From an uncultured Clostridia bacterium (lineage in GTDB: Bacteria > Bacillota > Clostridia > Oscillospirales > Oscillospiraceae), in contig CAMCRV010000006.1 in assembly GCA_945877365.1 (NCBI GenBank), positions 1-64,000 on the forward strand: 64,000 bases of DNA, written 5' to 3'. The translations under genes and the position numbers were made by a program. This document shows positions 27,145 to 37,360 of the stretch, one piece after another. The notes beneath the pieces are model-generated. The model was given only the letters and a program-made list of their open reading frames with translations, made no database searches and was not told the origin of the DNA. Every line of letters begins with the position of its first letter. The first letter of the stretch is position 1.

Positions 27145-27936
27145 TCATACATATCCATACATACCCCGGACGCTGACCTCTCCGGAGCTGACGGTTTCCA
27201 GATGACCGCCGAAATCCACCACAAGAGCGCCGTCTGCATCCACATCTACCGCGGTTCCGTGACGGAGCTCATTCCCCCGAACCAGAGAGATCTGCTGCCC
27301 CAGAGTGATGCAGCGGCTTCGATAGCTGTCCATCAGCTGCTGCTTTTGGGAAAACAGACCGTCGGACATGGCGTGAAGCTGCACCAGCATGGAGGCTGCC
27401 ACAGCTTCGGCGGCAACAGGTTCGTCCGTAAGCATGGACAGGGAAGTGGCAGTACCTTGCAGCTCCGGGGGAAAGTCAGGCAGCTGCTGGAAACAGTTGA
27501 TGCCGATTCCGGTGATGGCATAGTCCACCCGATGGTCAGAAGTCAATCCCAGGGTGGTGAGAATGCCCCCCAGCTTCCGTTTTCCATACACCAGATCGTT
27601 GGTCCATTTGATTCCGGGCCGCAGGCCGGTGCTTTCTTCCAGAGCGCGGCACATGGCGACACCGACAGCGCAGGTCAGGTGCAGAAGCTGGTTGGGGTCG
27701 CAGTCCGGCCGGAGCAGCAGGCTGAGGTAAACGCCTTTTCCGGCAGGGGAATGAAAGCTGCGTCCCATGCGGCCATGGCCGTTGGTCTGCCGGGCGGCAA
27801 GAACAGCGGTGCCCTCCGGGGCACCGTTCAGTGCCAGCTGCTTTAACACATCGTTGGTGGAGCCCACGCTGTCATACCAGTGAAGATACTCTGCCCAGGG
27901 ATAGTCCGGGGGCAGGCAGGCAAGAATCTTTTCTTT
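27145..27936 (-). CDS. birA: Biotin--[acetyl-CoA-carboxylase] ligase
   Basis: GSTNDVLKQLA; ARQTNGHGRMGRSFHSPAGKGVYLSLLLRP; KWTNDLVYGKRKLGGIL. Confidence 0.92.
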   Translation of the reverse strand, partial: KEKILACLPPDYPWAEYLHWYDSVGSTNDVLKQLALNGAPEGTAVLAARQTNGHGRMGRSFHSPAGKGVYLSLLLRPDCDPNQLLHLTCAVGVAMCRALEESTGLRPGIKWTNDLVYGKRKLGGILTTLGLTSDHRVDYAITGIGINCFQQLPDFPPELQGTATSLSMLTDEPVAAEAVAASMLVQLHAMSDGLFSQKQQLMDSYRSRCITLGQQISLVRGNELRHGTAVDVDADGALVVDFGGHLETVSSGEVSVRGMYGYV

Positions 27937-28100
27937 CACGGTGCAATCATCTCCGGCTTTTTTCTGCCAGTATACCAAAGGCAGAACCCCTGTGCAACAA
28001 TTTTTTCAGAAAAGCCTCCTGCCGCGGCAGCAGACATTGACCTTTTGGGTATAATCTGTTACCATAGGGGAAATCCCAAAAAGCAAAGGAGCCTGTTATT

Positions 28101-29324
28101 GTGAAAAAAACCATACTGCGTGAATATGCCCGCCTGATTATTCGCCGGGGTGTCAATGTCCAGAAGGGGCAGGAGGTCATGATCTATGCCGAGCTGGATC
28201 AGCCTGAATTTGTGAAGCTGCTGGTGGAGGAGGCCTATAAGGCCAAGGCCAAAAAGGTGGTGGTTCAGTGGAGCTACCAGCCTCTGGAGAAGCTCCATGT
28301 CCGGGGGCAGTCCGTCAAGACCCTGGGCACCGTGGAGGAGTGGCAGAAGGCCCGCCAGGAGCATTTCTGTCAGGAGCTGCCTGCCCGGATTCATCTGATT
28401 TCCGAAGATCCCGACGGTCTGAAAGGTATGAACACAGAAAAGCTGGCAAAGGCCAGACAGCTGTCCTTCCCCATCCTCAAGCCCTACCGGGATCGCCGGG
28501 AGGGAAAAGACCAGTGGTGCATCGCCGCCGTCCCCGGTGTCGCATGGGCAAAGAAGGTGTTCCCCGGCCTGCCCAAGGGCAAGGCTATGGAGAAGCTGTG
28601 GGAGGCCATTCTGTTCACCTCCCGGGTGGACTCCGATCCCATCGCCGCCTGGCAGGCACACAATGCCGAGCTGAAGCAGCGCTGCAATTATCTGAACGGC
28701 CTGAACATCCGTTCTCTGCACTACACCGCTGCCAATGGCACGGATCTGACCGTAGGCATGATTCCCGAGGCTCAGTTCTGCGGTGGAGAAGAGATCAGCC
28801 TTCAGGGTATCTCCTTTAACCCCAACATTCCCTCTGAGGAGTGCTTCATCTCTCCCAAACGGGGTGAGGCTGAGGGCATCGTCTATTCCACCAAGCCCCT
28901 GAGCTATGAGGGACAGCTGATTGAGAATTTCTGGATTCGCTTTGAAGGCGGAAAGGCGGTGGAGTCCGGCGCCGAGAAGGGTGCGGAGCTGCTGAACACC
29001 ATGCTGCATATGGATGAGGGCGCTGCCTATCTGGGTGAGTGTGCACTGGTTCCCCAGCACAGCCCCATTGCAGAGAGCGGAATTCTGTTCTATAACACTT
29101 TGTTTGACGAGAATGCCTCCTGCCATCTGGCCATGGGCATGGGCTTCCCGGATACCATCCGGGATTATCACAGCAAGACGCTGGAGGAGTGCCGCGATCT
29201 GGGCATCAACGACTCCATGATCCATGAGGACTTTATGATCGGCTGCGATACCATGAATATCGATGCCGTCTGCGCCGACGGCAAGGTGGTGCCGGTGTTC
29301 CGGAACGGCAACTGGGCTTTCTGA
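28101..29324 (+). CDS. Aminopeptidase, M29 family
   Basis: RRGVNVQKGQEVMIYAELDQPEFVKLL...; NIPSEECFISPKR; HEDFMIGCDTMNIDAV. Confidence 0.92.
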   Translation: MKKTILREYARLIIRRGVNVQKGQEVMIYAELDQPEFVKLLVEEAYKAKAKKVVVQWSYQPLEKLHVRGQSVKTLGTVEEWQKARQEHFCQELPARIHLISEDPDGLKGMNTEKLAKARQLSFPILKPYRDRREGKDQWCIAAVPGVAWAKKVFPGLPKGKAMEKLWEAILFTSRVDSDPIAAWQAHNAELKQRCNYLNGLNIRSLHYTAANGTDLTVGMIPEAQFCGGEEISLQGISFNPNIPSEECFISPKRGEAEGIVYSTKPLSYEGQLIENFWIRFEGGKAVESGAEKGAELLNTMLHMDEGAAYLGECALVPQHSPIAESGILFYNTLFDENASCHLAMGMGFPDTIRDYHSKTLEECRDLGINDSMIHEDFMIGCDTMNIDAVCADGKVVPVFRNGNWAF

Positions 29325-29446
29325 TAATTTTTCATTTTTCCAGAAAAAACACTTGCATTTTCGCCTGCCCTGTGGTATGATATCCGGGCGATTAAAGATT
29401 GCTGGGGCAAGTATGCCCTTTACCTGATACGAAAGAGGTGAAACAA

Positions 29447-29647
29447 ATGAAGGAAGGTATCCATCCCAAGTACGAGCAGACTACGATCCGTTGCGCCTGT
29501 GGCAACACCTTTACCACCGGCTCCACCAAGAGCGACATCCGTGTGGAAATCTGCTCCAAGTGCCACCCTTTCTATACCGGCAAGCAGAAGCTGGTTGACA
29601 CCGGTGGACGCGTTGACCGCTTCAACAAGCGCTTCGGCCTGAAGTAA
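29447..29647 (+). CDS. rpmE: 50S ribosomal protein L31
   Basis: [64 protein letters not shown]. Confidence 0.97.
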   Translation: MKEGIHPKYEQTTIRCACGNTFTTGSTKSDIRVEICSKCHPFYTGKQKLVDTGGRVDRFNKRFGLK

Positions 29648-29656
29648 GAAACGACA

Positions 29657-29695
29657 AAATCCGCATCACGGCTCTGTGATGCGGATTTTTTGTTT
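29657..29695 (+). terminator. Intrinsic terminator of rpmE
   Basis: AAAATCCGCATCACGGCTCTGTGATGCGGATTTTTT. Confidence 0.85.
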
Positions 29696-29789
29696 TTCCA
29701 CAAGAAAACAGTTGTCCGCCGGGGTGCTTGTGTGGTATACTATACAATACGGGTAAATGTATCTGCCCCAAGGGGGCACAGGAGGAACC

Positions 29790-31058
29790 ATGGAAGCAAC
29801 AATGGAGAAACACATTCAGGAGCGCGCCGTACTGGTGGGTCTGAATGCAGACTGCTTTACCAAAGAGCAGACCGCCACAGAGGAAACCCTGGAGGAGCTG
29901 GATGCCCTTCTGGAAACTGCCGGGGGCTTCTGCACCGGCAAGGTGCTGCAAAACCGCCATACCCCCGATTCCCACAGCTTTATCGGTGAAGGGAAGGCGC
30001 TGGAAGTAAAAATGCTGGTGGAGGCTACGGCGTCCACCATGGTGATATTTGACAATGAGCTGTCCCCGGGAAATATCCGGGCGCTGGAGGAGATCATCGG
30101 TGTCACGGTGCTGGATCGCAGCGCCCTGATTCTGGACATTTTCGCCCAGCGAGCCAAGACCCGGGAAGGCCGGCTTCAGGTGGAGCTGGCGCAGTATAAA
30201 TATCTGCTGCCCCGGCTGTCCGGAATGGGCGCCAGCCTGTCCCGGCAGGGCGGCGGCATCGGCACCCGGGGACCCGGCGAAACCAAGCTGGAATCTGACC
30301 GCCGCCACATCCGGGAGCGGATCAACCGTCTGGAAGGGGAGCTGGAACAGGTTCGCAAGGTCCGGGGTGTCCAGCGTGAGCGGAGAATGAAAAATTCCGT
30401 GCCGGTGGTGGCCATTGTGGGCTATACCAATGCCGGAAAATCCACCCTGCTGAATCAGCTCACCGGGGCGGGCATTCCTGCCAACAACCGGCTTTTCGAC
30501 ACCCTGGATACCACCTCCCGGCAGCTGACAGTTTCCGACAATCTGGATGTGATTCTGTCGGATACCGTAGGCTTCATCGCCAAGCTGCCCCATCATCTGG
30601 TGAACGCCTTCCACGCTACTCTGGAGGAGCTGGAGTACGCCGACCTGCTGCTTCATGTCATCGATGCTTCCGACCCCAACCGGGAGGAGCACATCGCCGT
30701 GGTGGAGCGCCTGATTCACAAGCTCAGTAAGCCGGGAACTCCTGTCCTCAGCTGCTATAACAAGGCAGATCTGGTTTCCCCGGAGGATATCCCGGTGGGG
30801 GAGGATGTGGTGGCCATTTCCGCCCGGCAGGGCATGGGCATGGAGAACCTCCTGAAAAGCATCGAGAAGGCCCTGGGGCACGCCCGACATCGGGTGGAGC
30901 TGCTTTTGCCCTATTCCATGGGCGGCCTGCTGGAGACCCTCCACAACAACGCCCAGGTGAATTCCACGGAGTATACCGGGGAGGGAATTCAGATAGTGGC
31001 TGTGCTGGATGACATTCTCTACGGAAGGCTCCGGGAGTATATCGTGAAGGAGCTGTAG
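29790..31058 (+). CDS. hflX: GTPase HflX
   Basis: GGGIGTRGPGETKLE; VGYTNAGKSTLLN; DTVGFIAKLPHHLVNAF. Confidence 0.95.
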   Translation: MEATMEKHIQERAVLVGLNADCFTKEQTATEETLEELDALLETAGGFCTGKVLQNRHTPDSHSFIGEGKALEVKMLVEATASTMVIFDNELSPGNIRALEEIIGVTVLDRSALILDIFAQRAKTREGRLQVELAQYKYLLPRLSGMGASLSRQGGGIGTRGPGETKLESDRRHIRERINRLEGELEQVRKVRGVQRERRMKNSVPVVAIVGYTNAGKSTLLNQLTGAGIPANNRLFDTLDTTSRQLTVSDNLDVILSDTVGFIAKLPHHLVNAFHATLEELEYADLLLHVIDASDPNREEHIAVVERLIHKLSKPGTPVLSCYNKADLVSPEDIPVGEDVVAISARQGMGMENLLKSIEKALGHARHRVELLLPYSMGGLLETLHNNAQVNSTEYTGEGIQIVAVLDDILYGRLREYIVKEL

Positions 31059-31061
31059 CCT

Positions 31062-31694
31062 TTGGACGAATATCTGGTTCCCACCCGGTTTGGGGAGGAT
31101 GAATTTTACGAAAAGAAGTCCCACTTCATCGGCCGGGTCTGGCCGGTGGAAAGTGAGGAAGAGGCTCTGGAAAAGATCCAGCAGATGAAGAAGCAGCATT
31201 ACGATGCTACACACAACTGCTGGGCGTACATTATCCGGGACGGTGCGGTGCGGTTCTCCGACGACGGAGAACCCGGCGGCACTGCCGGAATGCCCATGCT
31301 GCAGGTGCTGCAGCGGGAGGGGCTGTATAACATCGTCTGCGTGGTCACCCGGTATTTCGGCGGTATCCTTCTGGGAGCCGGGGGACTGGTGCGTGCCTAT
31401 ACAAAGGGTGCGAAAATTGCGGTGGATGCCGCAGGCAAATCCATGAAACGGGTGTGGACGGTGCTGTATGTGCCCTGCCCCTACCCATTTTACGAGCGTG
31501 TGAAGCTGGAGGTTGCCTCCTTCGGGGGGATTATCCGCCAGTGCGATTTCGGGGCGGAGGTGGAGCTGGAGCTGCTCTTCCCGGAGCAGCAGGCGCAGCC
31601 CTTTCTGGATCGCCTGACGGACATGACCTCCGGCACGGTGGAGGGCATGGAAACCGGGCAGGAATACCGTGCCTTTCCCGTTGACAATCCATAA
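31062..31694 (+). CDS. YigZ/IMPACT family protein
   Basis: KKSHFIGRVWPV; DATHNCWAYI; FSDDGEPGGTAGMPML; VVTRYFGGILLGAGGLVRAYTKG. Confidence 0.93.
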   Translation: MDEYLVPTRFGEDEFYEKKSHFIGRVWPVESEEEALEKIQQMKKQHYDATHNCWAYIIRDGAVRFSDDGEPGGTAGMPMLQVLQREGLYNIVCVVTRYFGGILLGAGGLVRAYTKGAKIAVDAAGKSMKRVWTVLYVPCPYPFYERVKLEVASFGGIIRQCDFGAEVELELLFPEQQAQPFLDRLTDMTSGTVEGMETGQEYRAFPVDNP

Positions 31695-31719
31695 ATCTAC
31701 ATAGTTGGGGGGAAACACC

Positions 31720-32733
31720 ATGACCGTTCGGGAAGAATTGGAACGCGAGGAGCATAAGCGTCTGAATCCGCTGGCGGCCTTTGCCGACCGGAGTGCCGGT
31801 CGTCTGCATCCGGAACCGGAGCGGACGGAGGATGTCCGCACCTGCTATCAACGGGATACGGATCGCATCATCCACAGCAAATCCTTCCGCCGCCTGATGC
31901 ATAAAACCCAGGTGTTTCTCCAGCCGGAGGGAGACCACTACCGCACCCGGCTGACCCATACCCTGGAGGTTTCCCGAATCGCCGGAACCATAACCCGGGC
32001 TCTGGGGCTGAACGAAGATCTGGCGGAGGCCATCGCCATGGGTCACGATCTGGGACATACGCCCTTCGGCCACGCCGGAGAGGCAGCTCTGAGCCAGTGC
32101 TGGGGAAAGCCCTTCCGGCACAACGAGCAGAGCCTCCGGGTGGTGGATTATCTGGAACGGGATGGGCAGGGTTTGAACCTGACCCATGAGGTTCGGGATG
32201 GGATTCTCTGCCACACCGGGGAGAACTGGGCAAAGACGCTGGAGGGGCAGATTGTCCGCCGCTCCGACCAGATTGCCTATGTGAACCACGATATCGACGA
32301 TGCCATTCGGGCAGGCATTCTTACCAATGAGGATATCCCCAAGTCCATTTCCGATGTTCTGGGGCATACCCATTCCGCCCGAATCAACGCGCTGGTGACG
32401 GATGTGATCCGCACCTCCCGGGAGGCAGGGGCCATCTGCCTGACCCCTCAGGTGGAAAAGGCATTGAAGGATCTGCGCGCGTTCATGTTTGAGCGGGTCT
32501 ACCGGAATCCCGTGGCAAAGGGGCAGGAGAGCAAGGCAAAGGCCATGCTGGCGCAGCTGTTTGAATACTATGTCACCCACCCGGAGGCGCTGCCGGAGGA
32601 CTTCCTGCCCCAGCTGACCTTCGACGGCATGGAGCGTACCGTCTGCGACTACATCGCCGGTATGACCGACAACTATGCCGTGGACAAGTATACGGAGATT
32701 TTCATTCCCTCCGGCTGGCAGGTCAAGGGGTAG
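31720..32733 (+). CDS. dgt: Deoxyguanosinetriphosphate triphosphohydrolase-like protein
   Basis: RTCYQRDTDRIIHSKSFRRLMHKTQVF; TRLTHTLEVS; MGHDLGHTPFGHAGE. Confidence 0.94.
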   Translation: MTVREELEREEHKRLNPLAAFADRSAGRLHPEPERTEDVRTCYQRDTDRIIHSKSFRRLMHKTQVFLQPEGDHYRTRLTHTLEVSRIAGTITRALGLNEDLAEAIAMGHDLGHTPFGHAGEAALSQCWGKPFRHNEQSLRVVDYLERDGQGLNLTHEVRDGILCHTGENWAKTLEGQIVRRSDQIAYVNHDIDDAIRAGILTNEDIPKSISDVLGHTHSARINALVTDVIRTSREAGAICLTPQVEKALKDLRAFMFERVYRNPVAKGQESKAKAMLAQLFEYYVTHPEALPEDFLPQLTFDGMERTVCDYIAGMTDNYAVDKYTEIFIPSGWQVKG

Positions 32734-32754
32734 GCAGGAAAAAAGATTCTTTTA

Positions 32755-32972
32755 TCTGCTTATCGGCTTTGCGCAGACGCTTGATAAATTGGAATTTGGC
32801 GGGTTCAAAGGCCCCCTTGTGTAAAGGGGGCTGTCAGCGAAGCTGACTGGGGGATTGACAACCCCTCCGGCAAAAATCAATAGATTTTTGCCACCTCCCC
32901 TTACACAGGGGAGGCTTTGGGCACCCCCGCAAATTCCAATTTGCCGGTTTGCTGACTGAAACCGATAGGCAC
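32755..32972. mobile_element. MITE-like intergenic repeat with imperfect ~45-bp terminal inverted repeats
   Basis: Left AAATTGGAATTTGGCGGG versus right (rc) AAATTGGAATTTGCGGG; internal CCCCCTTGTGTAAAGGGGG and related hairpins. Confidence 0.75.
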
Positions 32973-33001
32973 AAACGATTTACGGGAAAGGAGGGGATAC
33001 T

Positions 33002-34753
33002 ATGGCGTTTCCCCCGGCATTTTTGGATGAACTGGTGGCGAGAAACCCCATCGAAGATGTGGTGGGGCAGTATGTCACCCTGCGCCGCAGCGGCAGCAAC
33101 CTGTTCGGCCTGTGTCCCTTCCACGGTGAGAAAACCGCCTCCTTTTCCGTGGCCCCCGACAAGGGAATTTTCTATTGCTTCGGCTGCCATAAGGGGGGCA
33201 GTGTCATCAATTTCCAGATGGAGATTGAGGGGATGAGCTATCCCGATGCCGTCCGGGCGCTGGCGAAGCGAGCCGGAATGGAGGTTCCGGGGGATGAACA
33301 GTATCAGAGCCGGTATCACCAGCAGGAGCGGCTCTGGGCGCTGCACAAGGAGGCTGCCCGGTTCTTCCACAGTCAGCTGTACGCGCCCGTGGGAGAGCAG
33401 GCATTGAAGTATGCCATGGATCGTGGGATGCCCAAATCCATTCTGACCAAGTTCGGCATTGGTTACGCCCCGGACAGCTGGGATGCTCTGGTGAAGGCCA
33501 TGCGGCAGAAGGGGTACACGGACGAGGAGCTGCAGCAGTCCGGACTGGTGACGGTCTCCCGGAAGAACGGCAATCTGTTTGACCGGTTCCGGGATCGGCT
33601 GATGTTCCCGATTATTGATGTCCGTGGCTATGTCATCGGCTTCGGCGGCCGGATTATGAAGAAGGATGACAGTGCTGCCAAGTACCTGAACTCCCCGGAA
33701 ACCCTGATTTTTAACAAGAGAAAGAACCTGTTTGCCCTGAATTTCGCGAAGAAAAGCAAGCTGGGCTATCTGATTCTGGTGGAGGGCTACATGGATGCCA
33801 TCGCCCTGCACCAATACGGCTTTGACTGCGCTGTGGCATCCCTGGGCACCGCCCTGACGGAGGACGGCGCGGCATTGCTGAGCCGGTATACCGATCAGGT
33901 GGTGCTGATTTACGACAGCGACACCGCCGGACAGAACGCCACCAAACGGGCCATTCCCATTCTGGAAAAGGCAGGCCTTCAGGTGAAGGTGCTTCAGGTT
34001 CGGGATGCCAAGGATCCGGATGAATACCTCAAGAAGTTCGGCGCGGATAAATTCAAAAATCTGCTGGAGGAATCCGCCAACCGGGTGGAGTATCAGCTGA
34101 ATGCCATCCGAAAGAAATATGACATCCGGGAGGATGACCAGAAGGTCAAATATTTACAGGAGTGCGCAGAGCTGATTGCCACCCTTCCCAGCGCTGTCCG
34201 CCGGGAGGTGTACGGCGGCCGGGTGGCGGAGGATGCCAAAATCAGCATGGATGCCATGCAGATGGAGATTTCCCGAGCCTATAAGCGAAGAACGCAGCGG
34301 GAAAAGAAGCAGCAGGAGAAGCAGAGCCTTGCCCCTGCCCGGAACCACCAGCCCCACAGCAGAAGCATCCGATATGACAATGTGAAGTCCGCCATGGCAG
34401 AGGAGCAGCTGCTGGGGCAGCTTTTCCGGGAACCGGTATTGCTGGATCAGATTCCGGAACTGAAGCCTGACCAGTTTTCTGTGCCCCTGTTCGGAAGGGT
34501 CTTTGAACAGCTGACCCGCCGGTTCCGGGAGGGAATGGAAATCTCTCTGGGGGGACTGACGGATGTGACCTCTGAGGAGATGTCCCATCTTGCAGGAATC
34601 CTCCACAGCCAGACCGGCCCCATCAGCGAACAGGCGCTGAAGGACTGTGTCAGAACCATCCAATCGGAGTATGAGGCCGGGCAGGTGGTTTCGGAAAACG
34701 ATCTGCTGGCTGTACAGAAACGAATGAAAGAAAGAAAAGGAATGAAAGCATGA
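33002..34753 (+). CDS. dnaG: DNA primase
   Basis: CHC2 zinc finger CPFHGEKTASFSVAPDKGIFYCFGCHKGG; Toprim EGYMDAI. Confidence 0.96.
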   Translation: MAFPPAFLDELVARNPIEDVVGQYVTLRRSGSNLFGLCPFHGEKTASFSVAPDKGIFYCFGCHKGGSVINFQMEIEGMSYPDAVRALAKRAGMEVPGDEQYQSRYHQQERLWALHKEAARFFHSQLYAPVGEQALKYAMDRGMPKSILTKFGIGYAPDSWDALVKAMRQKGYTDEELQQSGLVTVSRKNGNLFDRFRDRLMFPIIDVRGYVIGFGGRIMKKDDSAAKYLNSPETLIFNKRKNLFALNFAKKSKLGYLILVEGYMDAIALHQYGFDCAVASLGTALTEDGAALLSRYTDQVVLIYDSDTAGQNATKRAIPILEKAGLQVKVLQVRDAKDPDEYLKKFGADKFKNLLEESANRVEYQLNAIRKKYDIREDDQKVKYLQECAELIATLPSAVRREVYGGRVAEDAKISMDAMQMEISRAYKRRTQREKKQQEKQSLAPARNHQPHSRSIRYDNVKSAMAEEQLLGQLFREPVLLDQIPELKPDQFSVPLFGRVFEQLTRRFREGMEISLGGLTDVTSEEMSHLAGILHSQTGPISEQALKDCVRTIQSEYEAGQVVSENDLLAVQKRMKERKGMKA

Positions 34754-35610
34754 CGCTGGAACAGATGCAGCAAACGCCGGTGAGCACCGGCGATGATGAT
34801 ATGCGCCAATACCTCCATGAGATTCGCACCTTCCCCCGGCTGACAGCGGAGGAGGAGCGCGACCTTGCCCGGCGGTGCGCCCAGGGGGAGGAGGATGCCA
34901 TCTGCAGGATGGTCAATGCCAATCTGCGGCTGGTGGTGTCCATTGCCCGGGAGTACACCGGACGGGGTGTGCCCCTGCTGGATTTAATTCAGGAGGGCAG
35001 CATTGGCCTGTTGGCGGCAGCCCGGAAGTTTGATTATACCCGGGAGGTTCGCTTCTCTACATACGCCACCAAGTGGATCCGGCAGGGCATCACCCGGTGC
35101 CTGATGAACCATGCCGGGCTGATCCGGGTGCCTCTGCACACCTTGGAGCGGATGCGGAAGATTCAGTCTGTCCGTAACCAGCTGCTGCAGGAGTCCGGTC
35201 AGGAGCCGGATCGGAAGGAGATTGCCCGCATCTGTGATCTCAGTGAGGAAAAAGTGGCAAAAATCCTTGCCCTGACCCCGGATATCTGCTCGCTGGAGCT
35301 GCCTGTGGGGCAGGATGACAGCACCCTCGGGGATCTTCTGGAGGATCTGGATGCCCCGGAACCTCAGGAAATGCTGGTGCGCCGGGAGCTGGAGACGATG
35401 CTGCACCAGATGCTGGGGAATCTGAATCCCCGGCAGCAGCAGATTCTGAAGCTGCACTATGGGCTGGATAACGGCGTTTGTTACTCGCTGGAGGAAATCG
35501 GCAGGCAGCTGGGAATCTCCAAGGAGCGCGCTCGTCAGATTGAGCATCAGGCAATGGAGAAGCTGAAGACCATGGGCACAAGTATGGGACTGGAGGATTT
35601 TCTGGAATGA
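34750..35610 (+). CDS. rpoD: RNA polymerase sigma-70 factor, RpoD/SigA-like
   Basis: Regions 1.2-4: DDMRQYLHEIRTFPRLTAEEE; DLIQEGSIGLLAAARKFDYTREVRFSTYATKWIRQGITR; GISKERARQIEHQAMEKLK. Confidence 0.9.
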   Translation: MTLEQMQQTPVSTGDDDMRQYLHEIRTFPRLTAEEERDLARRCAQGEEDAICRMVNANLRLVVSIAREYTGRGVPLLDLIQEGSIGLLAAARKFDYTREVRFSTYATKWIRQGITRCLMNHAGLIRVPLHTLERMRKIQSVRNQLLQESGQEPDRKEIARICDLSEEKVAKILALTPDICSLELPVGQDDSTLGDLLEDLDAPEPQEMLVRRELETMLHQMLGNLNPRQQQILKLHYGLDNGVCYSLEEIGRQLGISKERARQIEHQAMEKLKTMGTSMGLEDFLE

Positions 35611-36641
35611 ACAAGTTGGAGTTTTCCTTTGAACCTGCCCCCTGGGAGCAGTGGCTGGGCAATTTTCCCCAGGGAGCCAGCGTCCCTGCCGGCGGCCTGC
35701 TGACCCTGCTGGAGGGGGAGGAGGAGCAGGAGCTTGAGGATGCCCTGCAGGCTATGGAAGAGGCCGGTATGGAGCTGGATATCCGGGATCTGCCCAAATC
35801 CTTCGGCAGCGGTGAAACAGCCCTCCGCCTGCGGCAGGAGCAGCAGCTGGCGGAACAGGGAATTTCCCCGGATGCCCTGGAAGAAAACGATCCTCTGCGG
35901 CTGTATCTGGAGGAGATTGCCGCCATTCCTGTCTGCGGCGATGAAGATCTTCTGGCGCAGGATGCGGCTGCCGGGAAAGAGAGCGCTGCCAATGCCCTTA
36001 CCAATCTGGGGCTTTCCAGGGTGGTGGAGATGGCAGGAGCGTTTACCGGCTACGGTGTTCTGCTGACGGATCTGATTCAGGAGGGCAGCCTTGGCCTTTG
36101 GAAGGCAGTGGGGAGCTACCGGGAAGGGGAGTACAGCGCCTTTCGGGATCGCTGGATTCGCTTCTATCTGGCTCGGGCTGTGGCTCTGCAGGCCCGCAGC
36201 AGCGGCGTAGGAGAGCGGCTGCGGCAGGCTATGGAGGACTACCGTCAGGTGGATCAGCGGCTGCTGTCCGATCTGGGCAGAAATGCCACTGTGGAGGAAA
36301 TCGCTCAGGAATTGCATCTGAGCGTGGAGCAGGCGGAATCTGTTCGCGCTATGCTGGAAAACGCCCGGCTGCTGCAGCAGGCTCACCCCTCTGCGGAGGA
36401 TGAGGAAACCCCGGAGGAAGCGGAGCAGGCGGTGGAGAATACGGCTGCGTTCCAGATGCATCAGCGGATTGCCGATTTGCTGTCCTCGTTGGAACCGGAG
36501 GAGGCTCGCCTTTTGACCCTCCGCTTCGGTCTGGAGGGTGGAAAGCCCATGACCCCCCAGGAGACAGGAAGAATTCTGGGTCTGACTCCTGATGAGGTGG
36601 TGGCGAGGGAAGCCGCCACACTGGCTAAGCTGCGCAAATGA
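35607..36641 (+). CDS. Divergent second sigma-70 family protein
   Basis: DPLRLYLEEIAAIPVCGDEDLL...LLTDLIQEGSLGLWKAVGSYREGEYSAFRDRWIRFYLARAV...; region 4.2 shortened. Confidence 0.8.
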   Translation: MNKLEFSFEPAPWEQWLGNFPQGASVPAGGLLTLLEGEEEQELEDALQAMEEAGMELDIRDLPKSFGSGETALRLRQEQQLAEQGISPDALEENDPLRLYLEEIAAIPVCGDEDLLAQDAAAGKESAANALTNLGLSRVVEMAGAFTGYGVLLTDLIQEGSLGLWKAVGSYREGEYSAFRDRWIRFYLARAVALQARSSGVGERLRQAMEDYRQVDQRLLSDLGRNATVEEIAQELHLSVEQAESVRAMLENARLLQQAHPSAEDEETPEEAEQAVENTAAFQMHQRIADLLSSLEPEEARLLTLRFGLEGGKPMTPQETGRILGLTPDEVVAREAATLAKLRK

Positions 36642-36679
36642 ACAAACCGGGGATTTCCCCGTGAAAAGGAGAATCAATT

Positions 36680-37360
36680 ATGCCGAAAACGGTTTCAATC
36701 GCCATCGACGGCCCTGCCGGTGCCGGAAAGAGCACCATTGCCCGGCGCCTTGCCAAAGAGCTGGGCTATGTCTATGTGGATACCGGCGCCATTTACCGAA
36801 CGGTGGCTTACTTTTTTGACACCTGGGGAATCTCCCCCAAGGACATTGACGGAATCACCCGATACATCGACGAGCTGAACATCGACATCTGGTATGATGA
36901 AGATGGCCTTCAGCATATGTACATGAATAATATCGATGTAACCGATGATATCCGCACCCCTGAGATTTCCCAGAAGGCCTCCCTGATCAGCGCCCACGCC
37001 ATTGTCCGGGATATGCTGCTGGATATGCAGCGGGAAGTGGCGGAGCAGTTCAATGTGGTGATGGACGGCCGGGACATTGGCACCGTGGTGCTGCCCAATG
37101 CCACGGTGAAAATCTTCCTGACAGCCTCCGCGGAGGTTCGTGCCCGTCGGCGCACCAACGAGCTGCTGGCCAAGGGAAAAAAGGTTTCCTATGAGCAGGT
37201 GCTGAAGGATATCCAGCAGAGGGACTATCAGGATACCCACCGGGAGGTCGCTCCTCTGAAAATGTGCCGGGATTCCGTCAAGCTGGACACCTCTGACATG
37301 GATATTGAGCAGGTTTTGCAGGAAATGAAGAACATCATCGCAAGGAAGGTGACCCCATGA
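36680..37360 (+). CDS. cmk: Cytidylate kinase
   Basis: IAIDGPAGAGKSTIARRLAKELGYVYVDTGAIYRTVAYF; MDGRDIGTVVLPNA. Confidence 0.95.
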   Translation: MPKTVSIAIDGPAGAGKSTIARRLAKELGYVYVDTGAIYRTVAYFFDTWGISPKDIDGITRYIDELNIDIWYDEDGLQHMYMNNIDVTDDIRTPEISQKASLISAHAIVRDMLLDMQREVAEQFNVVMDGRDIGTVVLPNATVKIFLTASAEVRARRRTNELLAKGKKVSYEQVLKDIQQRDYQDTHREVAPLKMCRDSVKLDTSDMDIEQVLQEMKNIIARKVTP

